DNA of 64,000 bases, taken from positions 87,100 to 151,099 of the forward strand of contig JAJUJI010000007.1 in assembly GCA_029265405.1 (NCBI GenBank). Reading direction: 5' to 3'. This DNA comes from Clostridiales bacterium (GTDB taxonomy: Bacteria > Bacillota > Clostridia > Oscillospirales > Oscillospiraceae). Shown here in pieces: positions 16,321 to 25,405 of the stretch (within the stretch, counting starts at the first letter, position 1; every line of letters starts with the position of its first letter). The notes below the pieces were generated by a model that saw only the letters and a list, made by a program, of their open reading frames with translations, did not search any database and was not told the origin of the DNA. Both the position numbers and the translations under genes were made by a program.

Positions 16321-17055
16321 TCATGCTATCGGCACCTTCTGGCCGTCCAGACGCCGGGCTATACGCATGGCTGCGGCTGCGGCCCCCTTCCCTGTATGGA
16401 GCATAAGGGGCTTTCCTATGGCCGCGGCGATGATCACCGCCTTGTCTTCCGGTATATAGCCAAGGAGCCTCGCGCCTATGCGGTCTATGGCGTCGTCAAG
16501 ATTCATTTTCACGCTGCGCAGCACCGAAGGGCGGATACGGTTCAGGATCAGGCGCACGTCGGATATACCAAGAGCTTCAAGCTCCTGAACGGTTCTGGCC
16601 GCGTCGCGGCAGCTTGAGGGCTCGACAGAAGACACAATAATCGCCTTGTCGGCTCCGGCGGAGGCCTCGTGAAAGCCCGCGCCAAGACCGGCGGGGCTGT
16701 CTATAATAACATAATCGTACTTTTTTTTCAAATCCTTAATCAGTTCGGGAAGGCCGGGCCTTGCCGCCTCCACGGGGGCGGTGAGAAAATAAAGGTTTGG
16801 TATCTCGCGGTGCGCCGCTATCGCGTCGTCCGGCGAGCAGCGGCCGGACAGAATATCGTTGTAGTCATATATGGAGGCGTCCGCCATGCCCAGACAGAGG
16901 TCGAGATTTTTCAGCACGGCGTCGCCGTCCACGCAGAGCGTGCGCCTGCCCAATAGGGCCAGGCAGGAGCCGAGGGCTGCCGCCGCGGTGGTTTTCCCGG
17001 TGCCGCCCTTTCCGGAGGTTATGACTATAGCGCCGCCTGCGGATCCGTCGAGCAT
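16321..17055 (-). CDS. minD: MinD-like ParA/MinD family ATPase
   Basis: A 244-residue deviant Walker-A ATPase: GKGGTGKTT at 15-23, a CVDGDAVLKNLD segment and a DSPAG Walker B region, as in septum-site MinD. MinD dimerises on ATP, binds the membrane and controls placement of the division septum with MinC. The C-terminus ends in a short basic stretch (RIARRL) that could be a weak amphipathic membrane-binding helix. No minC or minE is next to it. The ATG has GGGAGG six bases upstream. It lies after mrdA and before the mgsA homologue, as in many Clostridia. A general ParA-family role cannot be ruled out. Confidence 0.78.
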   Translation of the reverse strand: MLDGSAGGAIVITSGKGGTGKTTAAAALGSCLALLGRRTLCVDGDAVLKNLDLCLGMADASIYDYNDILSGRCSPDDAIAAHREIPNLYFLTAPVEAARPGLPELIKDLKKKYDYVIIDSPAGLGAGFHEASAGADKAIIVSSVEPSSCRDAARTVQELEALGISDVRLILNRIRPSVLRSVKMNLDDAIDRIGARLLGYIPEDKAVIIAAAIGKPLMLHTGKGAAAAAMRIARRLDGQKVPIA

Positions 17056-17109
17056 AAGAGCCTCCCAGCTTAATTAAATATTATATAATAATAAGCAAAA
17101 ATATACAAG

Positions 17110-19161
17110 TTAAGGCAGCAGGATATTTTCCTCTTGGTACGCCTTTTTGCCTTTTTCCTTGAAATAGCAATCGAATATCTCCTTGGCTATCTCCGCGAGC
17201 CTCCAGCCCGCCGCCCCCTTTTCCACAACCACCGCCACAGCTATCTCGGGATTTTCATAGGGAGCGAAGGCTATGAAAACAGCGTTGTTTTCCACATCCT
17301 CGCGGATCTGCGCGGTTCCCGTCTTGCAGGCGACCTTTACGGAATAGTTGCCGAAAACATAGGAAGAAGAGCCGTAAAGGGAGGCCATAAGCATGCCTTC
17401 CTGTACCGCGCCGAAGTATTCCGGCTTAGCCTCCACCCGGCTGATTATGGCCGGCTGGTATTCAGCGACGGACGCCGAGCCGTCGAAGCTCCTGACGGAT
17501 TTCAGCAAATGGACGGCGTATCTGGAGCCGCCGGAGGCTATAGTCGCGGCGTAGGAGGCAAGCTGGAGAGGAGTGAAAAGATTGTAGGACTGGCCTATGG
17601 AGGCCTGCAGCGTGTCGCCCACATACCATTGCTCCCCGACCGTCTGCTCCTTGTACGGGCGGGAGGCCAGAACACCCTTTTCCTCGTATAGCTCTATGCC
17701 GGTAGGCTGGCCCAGGCCGAAGGCCGCGGCGTAGGAGGAGAGCTTGTTTATCCCAACCTTCTGGCCGACCACGTAGAAAAAGTAGTTGCAGGAGACCTGG
17801 AGCGCTTCCTTGACGTTTATGTTCCCGTGAGAGCCGGGGTATATCCAGCATTTATATGTATAGCCCTCGTACTCGTCTATTATACCCTTGTCATATATCT
17901 TAGTGTCTATGTCTATAGCGCCCTCCTGAAGGCCGGCTATCGCGGTTACCGGCTTGAAGGTGGAGCCCGGAGTATAGGCGCCCTGGGTGGCCCTGTTGTA
18001 TAGCGGAGCCAGGGGGTCGCTCAGCAGCGCGGCATAATCGTCGGAAAAGGTTTTCAGGTTGAAGGTTGGGTAGGAGGCCAGGGCGAGCACGTCGCCCGAG
18101 CCGACCTTAACGACGGCAACCGCGCCGCCTTCTGCTAGGGTGACCTTTTCGCCGTCCTTTGCCTTGGCCGCGCGCTCTCGGTTTATTTCGTCTATCCTGG
18201 AGGCCAGGGCGTCCTCGGCGGCCTGCTGGCAGAAAAGATCTATGGTAAGGGTAACGTCGCCGCCCGCCTTTGGCTCGGTCTTGTAGTAGGTGTTGACGAC
18301 ATCGCCGGAGGCCGTGCTGACCGTGGCAATGGTTCCGTCTGTGCCGTGCAGGTATTGCTCGAAGGCCTTTTCGGCCCCGTCCTTGCCGACTATCGCGTTC
18401 ATAGGGTAGCCGAGAGCGCTGTAATACTTATACTCATCCTCGTCCATCAGGCCGGTCCTGCCCAGCAGATGGGCCGCGTAGGTGGTATGGTACTCGCGCA
18501 CGGAGGAGGTTTTGACCGAGACTCCCGGAAAGGATTTTTCCAGAACCAGAGCTATCAGACCGCTGTCTATGTCCTCGGCGAATACATAGTCCGGCAGGCG
18601 GAAGAGCTCGCGCACCTCAAGCTCGTAGCGCACGCCCGCTGCAAGCCGCGCCTCCCTGTCGGTAAAGCTATCGGGTATGGAATAATGCTCGCGGAAATAG
18701 GCCATAAGGCCGGCGGCGTCAATGCTTGCGTCAAGCTTGAAGTGCTTGAGATAGTCGTCGAGCCTTTTGCGCTGCCCGTCGCTCATTGCGGTATAGGCAA
18801 AGGGCGCTTCTGAGCTTATCGGAAGGGTGTCCCTGTAGGTCTGGCCGTAATCGGAGACGCAGGCTATGAGCCGGAGCAGCGCCCCGTTCGGGTCCTCGTC
18901 CCTGACCAGCTTGAGGCGGTCTATGACGATGTTGTAGCTTACACGGTTGGATACCAAAAGCCTGCCGTATCTGTCCAATATGCTGCCTCTGGACGCGGGT
19001 ACGGTTTCCGTATCCAAGATGGTATTCATGGACTCCTCGTAATAGTAGTCTTTTTTGACCACCTGAAGATTGTAGAGAGAGAGGACGGCTATTGTGGCCA
19101 GCAGCAGGGGCATGAACACTATAAGCGCTATTCTTGCCGGACGAACGTATTTTTCTTTCAT
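17110..19161 (-). CDS. mrdA: Penicillin-binding protein 2 (class B transpeptidase)
   Basis: A 683-residue elongation-specific peptidoglycan transpeptidase. It has one N-terminal membrane helix (about 10-32), a PBP dimerisation domain beginning with the ASRGSILDRYGR segment, and a C-terminal transpeptidase domain with nucleophile Ser400 (STFK), SCN at 457-459 and KTG at 613-615. It crosslinks side-wall peptidoglycan together with RodA and MreBCD. It follows mreD after six bases, the usual mreBCD-mrdA order, though mreB and rodA are not in this window. Confidence 0.93.
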   Translation of the reverse strand: MKEKYVRPARIALIVFMPLLLATIAVLSLYNLQVVKKDYYYEESMNTILDTETVPASRGSILDRYGRLLVSNRVSYNIVIDRLKLVRDEDPNGALLRLIACVSDYGQTYRDTLPISSEAPFAYTAMSDGQRKRLDDYLKHFKLDASIDAAGLMAYFREHYSIPDSFTDREARLAAGVRYELEVRELFRLPDYVFAEDIDSGLIALVLEKSFPGVSVKTSSVREYHTTYAAHLLGRTGLMDEDEYKYYSALGYPMNAIVGKDGAEKAFEQYLHGTDGTIATVSTASGDVVNTYYKTEPKAGGDVTLTIDLFCQQAAEDALASRIDEINRERAAKAKDGEKVTLAEGGAVAVVKVGSGDVLALASYPTFNLKTFSDDYAALLSDPLAPLYNRATQGAYTPGSTFKPVTAIAGLQEGAIDIDTKIYDKGIIDEYEGYTYKCWIYPGSHGNINVKEALQVSCNYFFYVVGQKVGINKLSSYAAAFGLGQPTGIELYEEKGVLASRPYKEQTVGEQWYVGDTLQASIGQSYNLFTPLQLASYAATIASGGSRYAVHLLKSVRSFDGSASVAEYQPAIISRVEAKPEYFGAVQEGMLMASLYGSSSYVFGNYSVKVACKTGTAQIREDVENNAVFIAFAPYENPEIAVAVVVEKGAAGWRLAEIAKEIFDCYFKEKGKKAYQEENILLP

Positions 19162-19167
19162 AGTCGG

Positions 19168-19671
19168 TTATCTGCCTTTAATTCTCGGGCGCGAAGCCCG
19201 CCGGACGCATAGGTATACGGGAAGTATAAAAATAAAGGAGTATAAGGTCTGCCGCAATCCGGTCAGCAGCAGCGAAAGCGGGTCGGCTCCGTAAAATGCC
19301 AGAAAGCGGAAAAGCTGCAGGAGGGCCGAAATCACAAGGACTGCCACCGACATCACGCAAAAGGACGGAAAGCCCCTTGCCAATATGAACTGGCTGAGGA
19401 AACCGGCAAAAAAGCCGCAGACGGTCAACAGCACGGTAAAAAGAAGGCCCGTGCCGCCCATTGAGGCGTCGCACAAGACGCCCGCTGCGAGCCCCCACAG
19501 GCCGCCGTGCAGACCGCCATTGAAAAGACCGGCGCCGACCGCAAAAAGGGGCAGGAGCAGGGGAGCGGCGCCCATCAGCCTGACGCGGGAAAAGACGCCC
19601 GTTTGCAGCAGAAACAGCGCCAGCAGCAGCGCGGTGTTTTTGATGAGAGAAGCCAGACGTTCAGCTTTCAT
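19168..19671 (-). CDS. mreD: Rod shape-determining protein MreD
   Basis: A 167-residue integral membrane protein with about five hydrophobic segments and a basic C-terminal tail, matching MreD in size and position. MreD links the MreB/MreC elongation scaffold to peptidoglycan synthesis. The ATG lies 11 bp inside the end of mreC, so translation is coupled. Sequence conservation in this family is low, and the call rests mainly on topology and on its place between mreC and mrdA. Confidence 0.88.
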   Translation of the reverse strand: MKAERLASLIKNTALLLALFLLQTGVFSRVRLMGAAPLLLPLFAVGAGLFNGGLHGGLWGLAAGVLCDASMGGTGLLFTVLLTVCGFFAGFLSQFILARGFPSFCVMSVAVLVISALLQLFRFLAFYGADPLSLLLTGLRQTLYSFIFILPVYLCVRRASRPRIKGR

Positions 19672-20503
19672 TGTCCGCCTCGTAGTATTTGATGATAAAC
19701 ACCTGTGTCAGGGCCTTCAAATCCGCGGAGGGGGTGATCACGCCATAGGCTCCGTACCCGGAGCGGTCCTCCTTTAGGTCCGTAACCTTGCCTATGACAA
19801 GACCCGCCGGATAGACGCCGCAGGTACCGGAGGTTAGGACCGTATCGCCTATCAAAACGCCAGAGTTGTCGAAAACATATGTAAGCTTAAGGCAGCCCTT
19901 TGTCATAAGGGCAAAGTCGCCTTCGGCTACGGCGGTTATGGACGCGTCCTGCAGAAGAGCCCCTATGGCTGTACCCGAATCTATGACTGTGCGGACGTCG
20001 GAGGTATTTGCCCCGACCTCGCGTATTAGGCCCACGACGTAACCGTCCTCGGTTATCACGCAGTCGCCCTCCTTCAGCCCGGCGCGGGAGCCCTTGTCTA
20101 TGACAAAGGAGGATGCCCAGCTTGAAGCGTCCCAGGATACGACGGAGGCGTCCACATAACGATAATCCGGCTTTTTTTCGCTAAGCCTGAGCAGCTTCCT
20201 GAGCCTTTCGTTTTCCCTGAGCGCGTCGGCAGAAAGGCGCGCTTCCTTTTCCATGGAGGCGATGCGAGACTTGAGCTCGGCGTTTTCCCTGACGAGCTCG
20301 TCGTAGTTGTGCATATAGCCGTATACCCTCTCGAGGGAGGAGACAGCGTTTCCGGCCAGCTTTTCAACGGGGGACAGCAGGCCGCCGATAAGGCTGGAAA
20401 ACAAGCCCGCGCCGCCGGCGAGATAGGAAACCGCGGTTATCAGCACCGCCAGCGCCAGCGCCGCCAATACGGGAACGCCCGCTTTTTTGAAAAATGCCTT
20501 CAT
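19661..20503 (-). CDS. mreC: Rod shape-determining protein MreC
   Basis: A 280-residue protein with an N-terminal membrane anchor (about 9-30), a coiled coil rich in Glu/Leu (about 65-110) and a beta-rich periplasmic-type domain containing the conserved VVSWDASSW-like segment and GLIREVGANTSDV. MreC dimers scaffold the elongasome and contact PBP2. Its start overlaps the maf stop in an ATGA. MreB is not encoded upstream; Maf takes that place. Confidence 0.92.
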   Translation of the reverse strand: MKAFFKKAGVPVLAALALAVLITAVSYLAGGAGLFSSLIGGLLSPVEKLAGNAVSSLERVYGYMHNYDELVRENAELKSRIASMEKEARLSADALRENERLRKLLRLSEKKPDYRYVDASVVSWDASSWASSFVIDKGSRAGLKEGDCVITEDGYVVGLIREVGANTSDVRTVIDSGTAIGALLQDASITAVAEGDFALMTKGCLKLTYVFDNSGVLIGDTVLTSGTCGVYPAGLVIGKVTDLKEDRSGYGAYGVITPSADLKALTQVFIIKYYEADNES

Positions 20504-21108
20504 TTTTCTTGCCGCAGCGGGCTCACGCCAAGCCTTGAGAGCATGGCTCCCAGCGTATATAAGGGCAGCCCTATCACATTGAAATACTCGCCCTCTATCC
20601 GGCTGACAAACAGGGCCGCCAGATCCTGAGCGCCGTAGGCTCCCGCCTTGTCCAGCGGCTGGCCGGTTGCGACGTAGGCGTCTATTTCACTTTCGCTCAA
20701 GCTTTTAAACCAGACGTCCGTCGCCGCGCCGCCGGTAAGGACGCCGTCCCTGTCCAAAAGCGCTATGCCGGAATAAACCGTATGCTTTCTGCCGGACAGG
20801 GCGCGGAGCATGCGCCTCGCGTCCTCAGCGTCCGCCGGCTTGCCCAGCGCGGACCCGTCCAGCCAGACTATCGTATCCGCCGCGATGATGAGGGAGCCCG
20901 AGGGGTCGCCGCCGATTTTTTCCAGCACGCTTTCGGCCTTTTTCAAAGCGATATGCTCCACCGCCTTTCCCGGCTCCAGGCCGGAAGGATAGCCGGCCTC
21001 CGAATCGGCGGGTATGATTTTAAAATCCTTTATCCCTATCAGCCCCAGCAGCTCGCGGCGGCGGGGCGAGGCGGAGGCTAAGATGATGCCGTCGTATTTG
21101 TCAAGCAT
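20500..21108 (-). CDS. maf: Maf-like nucleoside triphosphate pyrophosphatase
   Basis: A 202-residue Maf/YhdE family protein that hydrolyses non-canonical or excess dTTP/UTP-type nucleotides to monophosphates. Motifs are ASASPRRRELL at the N-terminus, the central AADTIVW, GKP and the YGAQD/GEYFNVIGLPL stretch near the end. I chose the ATG at 21108, which overlaps the U32 stop by 8 bp and has AAAGGG upstream; a longer frame reading back to 21210 lies inside the U32 gene. Maf upstream of mreBCD is a standard Firmicutes arrangement. Confidence 0.92.
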   Translation of the reverse strand: MLDKYDGIILASASPRRRELLGLIGIKDFKIIPADSEAGYPSGLEPGKAVEHIALKKAESVLEKIGGDPSGSLIIAADTIVWLDGSALGKPADAEDARRMLRALSGRKHTVYSGIALLDRDGVLTGGAATDVWFKSLSESEIDAYVATGQPLDKAGAYGAQDLAALFVSRIEGEYFNVIGLPLYTLGAMLSRLGVSPLRQEK

Positions 21109-23212
21109 AGTATAAGCCCTTTGATTTGGAGTTTGGTTCATATTTGTTGAGCAGCAGATATCTGCCGGCGATCGAGGCGCATTCCTTGGCATTTTCGGTG
21201 GTGAAGGCAAGGTGCAGGCACCACAGCCCCAGCTCCTCGAAATCCTTCAGCCGCCCGGCAATGAAAAGCTTGTCCGGGCTATAAACGACGCTGCGGCAGC
21301 CCTCGGCCCTTATTACCGGGTAAAGTCTGCCCTGCCTGTCGCGGAGATGCTGCGCCGCCTCGCAGGCGCATATGCCCGCGGAGCATCTTATAATGCAGTT
21401 TTCCGTGACCATCAGAGGCAGCCTGCCATAGGCCGGAAGCTCCGTGTCTATATATTTTGAAAGCTCCCTGATGTGTTCGAGCTTCAGCTCGGGAGAAAGA
21501 AGGGCGGAAATCAGGCCCTGCTCCTTAAGAGCCTTGAGGGTGTAGGAATTGCCGACGTTGAGATTAAGGCCGCCCCTGAGCTTGAAGCCAAGGACCCGGG
21601 CGGGAGTTATCTGGCTGACGCTGTTGACCATAACCTCGTCTATGTGCATATCCCTGAGGCTGTGCAGATCCCTGTAGACGTCTATGGCGTTGGCGTCGGA
21701 CACCACGGGAGGCAGCACCGCGCAGATGGAGGTTACCCCGTTTTCCCAGAAGGGGGTAACGGACGCCGGGGAAGCCTTCAGCTCGCTCAGGGGGATATAC
21801 AATACCTTGGGCTTTGTTCCGGCAAGCTGCGCCGAAAGCTGGGAAGCCTTCAAAACTGAAAAGGTCAGGTCGGGCTTTTCCCCGCTGCCCTCATATTTTA
21901 TTATTTCCGGAAGCTTGCCTACGGATACGGAGGGAGCGGCCCTCCTCAGGGCGGACAGGCGCGACAGGGCTTCCCTGCGAACGCGCGAAATGTCGGCCGA
22001 AGGGAGATACAGGCCGGGCTCGATGCTCGCTTTGGCGCCCGCGCAATGATACGGCGTCCCGAGGGTGTTGAAAAGCTGCGTTTTGAATATCGCCGGGGTA
22101 AGCTCTCGCTTGCCGGGGCCGGCGGACTCCGGAACGGGGCCGGAGGCCGCCGCCGTATTGCCCCTGTCGTCGGAAACCGCGATACGCACTTCGGCGCCTC
22201 TGCGCAGCTCGCCGTACATGAGCACCGGCACACGCTGGGAATCGCCGCCCATATAGTCGTTTCTTACCGTGGAAAGGACGGTCTTTATTTTACCCTTCGC
22301 TTTTTTCGGTGCGATTTTGCCCGCGAGCATGTCCCCGCCCGGCTTTCCTTCAAAAAAGGCGGCGGTGGCGCCGGCAGGCGAAAAGGCTTCGCGCAGGAGC
22401 TCCATATCGTGCTCGGAGGGAGGCTTGCCGCTATCCAGCGCGCGGCGGAAAATGCCGGCGGCCATGGCGGCATATTCGGGGCGCCTCTCCGCCCCGGCGA
22501 CGGATACGGCGGTTATGCCGAGAGCGGCAAGCTCGCCTAAATGAGGCGCCAGCGACAAATCCTTCAGCCTCAAGCCGGAGCCGCTTTCCTTTGAAGCGGC
22601 GTTATGCAAGCAGCTCTCGGAGCAGGGCCCGGAGCAGACGCCCGAAGCGCCCGCTTTTCCCGCAGCAAAAGGCTCCATGCGGCAGGTGCCGCCGTAAGCG
22701 ATGCATTGCGGGCCGTAGCAGCAGGCTTCAAATTCTAAGCCGCTTCCGCCGCTCCGCTGGATAATCAGGCCGATAAGGGCGCGCGGAAGCTGGTGGGGCA
22801 GTATTATGCGGGATACGCCTATGGAAGCCAGCAGGCTCGCTCCGCTGGAGTCCTGCACGCCGGCCGACGCCTCGGCGTGCAGGGGGACGCCGGGAAGAAG
22901 CTGGCGGAGAGCCCTGAGAAGGCCGAGGTCGTCCGCGCTTACGGCGTCGGCTCCGGCGCGGCAGGCCCTGAGCGCAAGCTCGGCCGACTGCGCGAAGCCG
23001 CCGTCGGAAATCGGGCGGCTGAGCGAGAGATATACCCTTGCGCCGCGTATGCGGCAGTATTCCGCGGCCGCGTCAAAGGCGGACCAGGCGCCGGGCTCAA
23101 AAGAGGAGGCGAAGCCGCAGAACCCCGCAAAGCCGACGCGCACCGCGTCGGCCCCGTTTGCGACGGCGGCCCGTATAGCCTCGGCCGAACCGGCGTACGC
23201 AACCAGCTCCAA
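21101..23212 (-). CDS. U32 family peptidase-like protein (RlhA/YhbU relative, DUF3656 type)
   Basis: About 703 residues. The N-terminal half is the U32 domain: it begins with the typical E-L-V-A-Y-A-G-S start and runs through GADAVRVGF to the Cys-rich CCYGPQCIAYGGTC and CSGPCSESC segments that bind Fe-S in relatives. The C-terminal half includes a second Cys set (ENCIIRCSAGICAC). Related proteins modify rRNA or tRNA by hydroxylation rather than act as peptidases. I start it at the TTG at 23212, which gives the family's normal N-terminus and lies 11 bases after AAGGAGG; the ATG at 23236 would place that site inside the gene. It heads the leftward maf-mre operon. Confidence 0.82.
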   Translation of the reverse strand: MELVAYAGSAEAIRAAVANGADAVRVGFAGFCGFASSFEPGAWSAFDAAAEYCRIRGARVYLSLSRPISDGGFAQSAELALRACRAGADAVSADDLGLLRALRQLLPGVPLHAEASAGVQDSSGASLLASIGVSRIILPHQLPRALIGLIIQRSGGSGLEFEACCYGPQCIAYGGTCRMEPFAAGKAGASGVCSGPCSESCLHNAASKESGSGLRLKDLSLAPHLGELAALGITAVSVAGAERRPEYAAMAAGIFRRALDSGKPPSEHDMELLREAFSPAGATAAFFEGKPGGDMLAGKIAPKKAKGKIKTVLSTVRNDYMGGDSQRVPVLMYGELRRGAEVRIAVSDDRGNTAAASGPVPESAGPGKRELTPAIFKTQLFNTLGTPYHCAGAKASIEPGLYLPSADISRVRREALSRLSALRRAAPSVSVGKLPEIIKYEGSGEKPDLTFSVLKASQLSAQLAGTKPKVLYIPLSELKASPASVTPFWENGVTSICAVLPPVVSDANAIDVYRDLHSLRDMHIDEVMVNSVSQITPARVLGFKLRGGLNLNVGNSYTLKALKEQGLISALLSPELKLEHIRELSKYIDTELPAYGRLPLMVTENCIIRCSAGICACEAAQHLRDRQGRLYPVIRAEGCRSVVYSPDKLFIAGRLKDFEELGLWCLHLAFTTENAKECASIAGRYLLLNKYEPNSKSKGLYYA

Positions 23213-23277
23213 GAGTCCGCTCCCCTCCTTATGCATATGTCGGCGTGGTAAGGTTTACGTAATTTACCGCATCCCGT

Positions 23278-23305
23278 AGTATATCATACGGCGCGGAATT
23301 TTCAA
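23278..23305 (-). promoter_or_regulatory. Promoter for the U32-maf-mre operon
   Basis: On the minus strand TTGAAA (23305-23300) and TATACT (23283-23278) are separated by 16 bp, in the divergent gap between the U32 gene and dnaD. This is the only good match upstream of the U32 gene. Confidence 0.6.
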
Positions 23306-23328
23306 AGATTTTTTGTTTTCATTTTCGC

Positions 23329-23357
23329 TTGCCTGCGCCTCGGCCATTTGATAAAAT
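23329..23357 (+). promoter_or_regulatory. Candidate promoter for dnaD
   Basis: TTGCCT at 23329 and TAAAAT at 23352 are 17 bp apart and about 35 bp before the dnaD start. The match is moderate. Confidence 0.4.
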
Positions 23358-23390
23358 TGAAGCCCGAACAAACCAGTGGGAGGCCGAAAA

Positions 23391-24413
23391 ATGGCTAAAA
23401 GCGAATACATACTGCCAAAGCCGGAAACGGTTTCCATGAGCCTTGCCGCCGCGGAAAGGCTGATAGCCTCAGGCATGGGCGACGCGGCGCTGCTATATAT
23501 TTACATACTCAGAAACAACGGCCGTTTTTCCGCGGAGGAAGCGGAGCGCGAGCTGCCCATCAAATCCTCCATTTCCTCCGCCATGGCGGAGCTTGCCCGG
23601 CTGGGACTGGTATCGGCGGCTTACGAACGCCCCGGAGACGCCATAGCCGCGCGGAGCGAGCCGGCCGGGCGGGAGGAAGTCGGCTCTGACAGGGCCGCGC
23701 CTCTTAAGCGTCTTGACGCGCCGCCGGAATACAGCGCCGCCGACATCAAGCGGAACATAGACGGGGGCTCGGATTTCAAAACCATAGTCGAGGAGGTCCA
23801 GCAGCGCCTGGGCAGGGTTCTGTCCGGAGGCGATCTGATAATACTATTCGGCATCTACGATTATCTCGGGCTGCCGGCTGAGGTTATCCTGCTGCTGGTC
23901 GGCTGGTGCATAGAGGAGCAGGAGCGGAAATACGGCGAGGGCAAGCGCCCCACCCTGAGGATAATAGAAAAGGAGGCCTACATATGGGCCCACAGGGAGC
24001 TTTTCACCCTGGAGGCCGCCGAGGCTTACCTGAGAAAGAAAAGCCAGAGCAAGAAAAAAAGCGAGGAAATAAAGGGCTGCCTCGGGATAAAGGGCCGGCC
24101 GCTCTCTCCGACGGAGGAGAAATACATAACCGCGTGGCTGGATATGGGCTTCGACGCCGAGGCCATAGAGGAGGCCTACGACCGGACCATAATGAATAAG
24201 AAAGAGCTCATCTGGCCTTATATCAACCGGATCATGGAGAGCTGGCATAAAAAAGGACTGCACACCCTGCAGGAAATAAAAAGCGGAGACATGAAGCCTG
24301 AGCAGAGGGAAGGCAGGAGGGAGCCCGCCTCGGCGCCGGACCCGGCCGATTACGAGCGCATGAAAAGGTACCTTGAAAAGCTGAACGAAAGAAGTGGTAA
24401 AAATGGCGCTTGA
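23391..24413 (+). CDS. dnaD: DnaD-domain primosome protein
   Basis: A 340-residue protein with an N-terminal winged-helix-like part (LLYIYILRNNGRFS) and a C-terminal DnaB_2/DnaD helical domain ending in the conserved WPYINRIMESWHKKGL pattern. DnaD proteins remodel DNA and help load the replicative helicase at origins and stalled forks in Firmicutes. The ATG at 23391 follows GGGAGG by seven bases. It overlaps the next gene, a helicase-loader ATPase, so the two probably work together. Confidence 0.88.
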   Translation: MAKSEYILPKPETVSMSLAAAERLIASGMGDAALLYIYILRNNGRFSAEEAERELPIKSSISSAMAELARLGLVSAAYERPGDAIAARSEPAGREEVGSDRAAPLKRLDAPPEYSAADIKRNIDGGSDFKTIVEEVQQRLGRVLSGGDLIILFGIYDYLGLPAEVILLLVGWCIEEQERKYGEGKRPTLRIIEKEAYIWAHRELFTLEAAEAYLRKKSQSKKKSEEIKGCLGIKGRPLSPTEEKYITAWLDMGFDAEAIEEAYDRTIMNKKELIWPYINRIMESWHKKGLHTLQEIKSGDMKPEQREGRREPASAPDPADYERMKRYLEKLNERSGKNGA

Positions 24414-25398
24414 CGGAAAGATACTCGCCAGAGCGATAGAAAGGTACGAGGCCGAAAAAAGGAAGCGCGCCGCCGAAGCGGAGGAGCTTCGCCGGGAAAT
24501 ATACGAAATTAAGCCGAGAGTAAAGGAAATAGACGCGCTGCTCGTTGATACCGTGGCCCGGGCGGCGCTGGCGGCCCTGGGCGGCGGCGGCGACCCGGAA
24601 AAGGCCATAGCCGACGCTCAAAAGCGGAATCTGGAGCTTCAGGCCGAGCGGGCGGAGCTAATAACGGAGGCCGGCTATCCCATGGGCTGCATAGACGAGC
24701 TGCCCAGGTGCAAAAAATGCGGGGATGCGGGCTTTAGGGGCAGGACGCCCTGCTCTTGCCTTATGAAGCTATACGCCGAGGAGCAGCGGAAGGAGCTTTC
24801 GTATTTCCTTAAGCTGGGCGAGGAAAACTTCAAAGCCTTCAGGCTGGATTACTACGACGACGCGGCGCCGACCGTAAACGGCATATCGCCGCGAAGACAT
24901 ATGGAGCTGGTGCTGGAAACCTGCCGGGCGTACGCCGAAAAATTCGACGGAAGCGAGGGCAACCTGTTCCTCAACGGGGGCACGGGCCTGGGCAAGACCT
25001 TTTTATCCTCATGCATAGCCGGGGAGGTTTCAAAAAGAGGCTATTCCGTGGTGTACGATACGGCCTCAAACATAGTCGCGGCCTTTGAGGCCGCCAGGTT
25101 TTCGCGCTACGGCGATTCGGAGGACTCGGATAACGAGGTCAGGCGCTATTTAAGCTGCGATCTGCTGATAATAGACGATCTGGGCACGGAAGCGGCAAAC
25201 AGCTTTTCCGTCAGCGTCATATACACCGTGATAAACAGCCGCCTTGTCAACAAAAAGAACACGGTTATCAGCTCAAATCTCGGCATAGAGGAGATAAGAA
25301 AAAAATATTCGCCCCAAATAGCCTCCCGGCTTGAGGGCGAATATGTAAACCTGAAGTTCCACGGCTCCGACATCAGGCTGCTGAAAAAAAAGAAATGA
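24403..25398 (+). CDS. DnaC/DnaI-like helicase loader ATPase
   Basis: A 331-residue AAA+ protein of the DnaC/DnaI/IstB group. An N-terminal helical region is followed by a Cys set (CKKCGDAGF...CSC) that probably binds zinc, then Walker A GGTGLGKTF, Walker B LLIIDDLGTE and a sensor region with SSNL. It is expected to deliver the DnaB-type helicase. It starts inside the end of dnaD; the ATG at 24403 or the GTG at 24394 are both possible, and neither has a strong ribosome site. The dnaD pairing favours a replication loader over an IS21 IstB helper. Confidence 0.85.
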   Translation: MALDGKILARAIERYEAEKRKRAAEAEELRREIYEIKPRVKEIDALLVDTVARAALAALGGGGDPEKAIADAQKRNLELQAERAELITEAGYPMGCIDELPRCKKCGDAGFRGRTPCSCLMKLYAEEQRKELSYFLKLGEENFKAFRLDYYDDAAPTVNGISPRRHMELVLETCRAYAEKFDGSEGNLFLNGGTGLGKTFLSSCIAGEVSKRGYSVVYDTASNIVAAFEAARFSRYGDSEDSDNEVRRYLSCDLLIIDDLGTEAANSFSVSVIYTVINSRLVNKKNTVISSNLGIEEIRKKYSPQIASRLEGEYVNLKFHGSDIRLLKKKK

Positions 25399-25405
25399 CC
25401 GCGCT

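Noticed and set aside
24403..25398. IS21 IstB helper ATPase
   Set aside because: There is no IstA transposase next to it, and it overlaps dnaD, which fits a chromosomal helicase loader.
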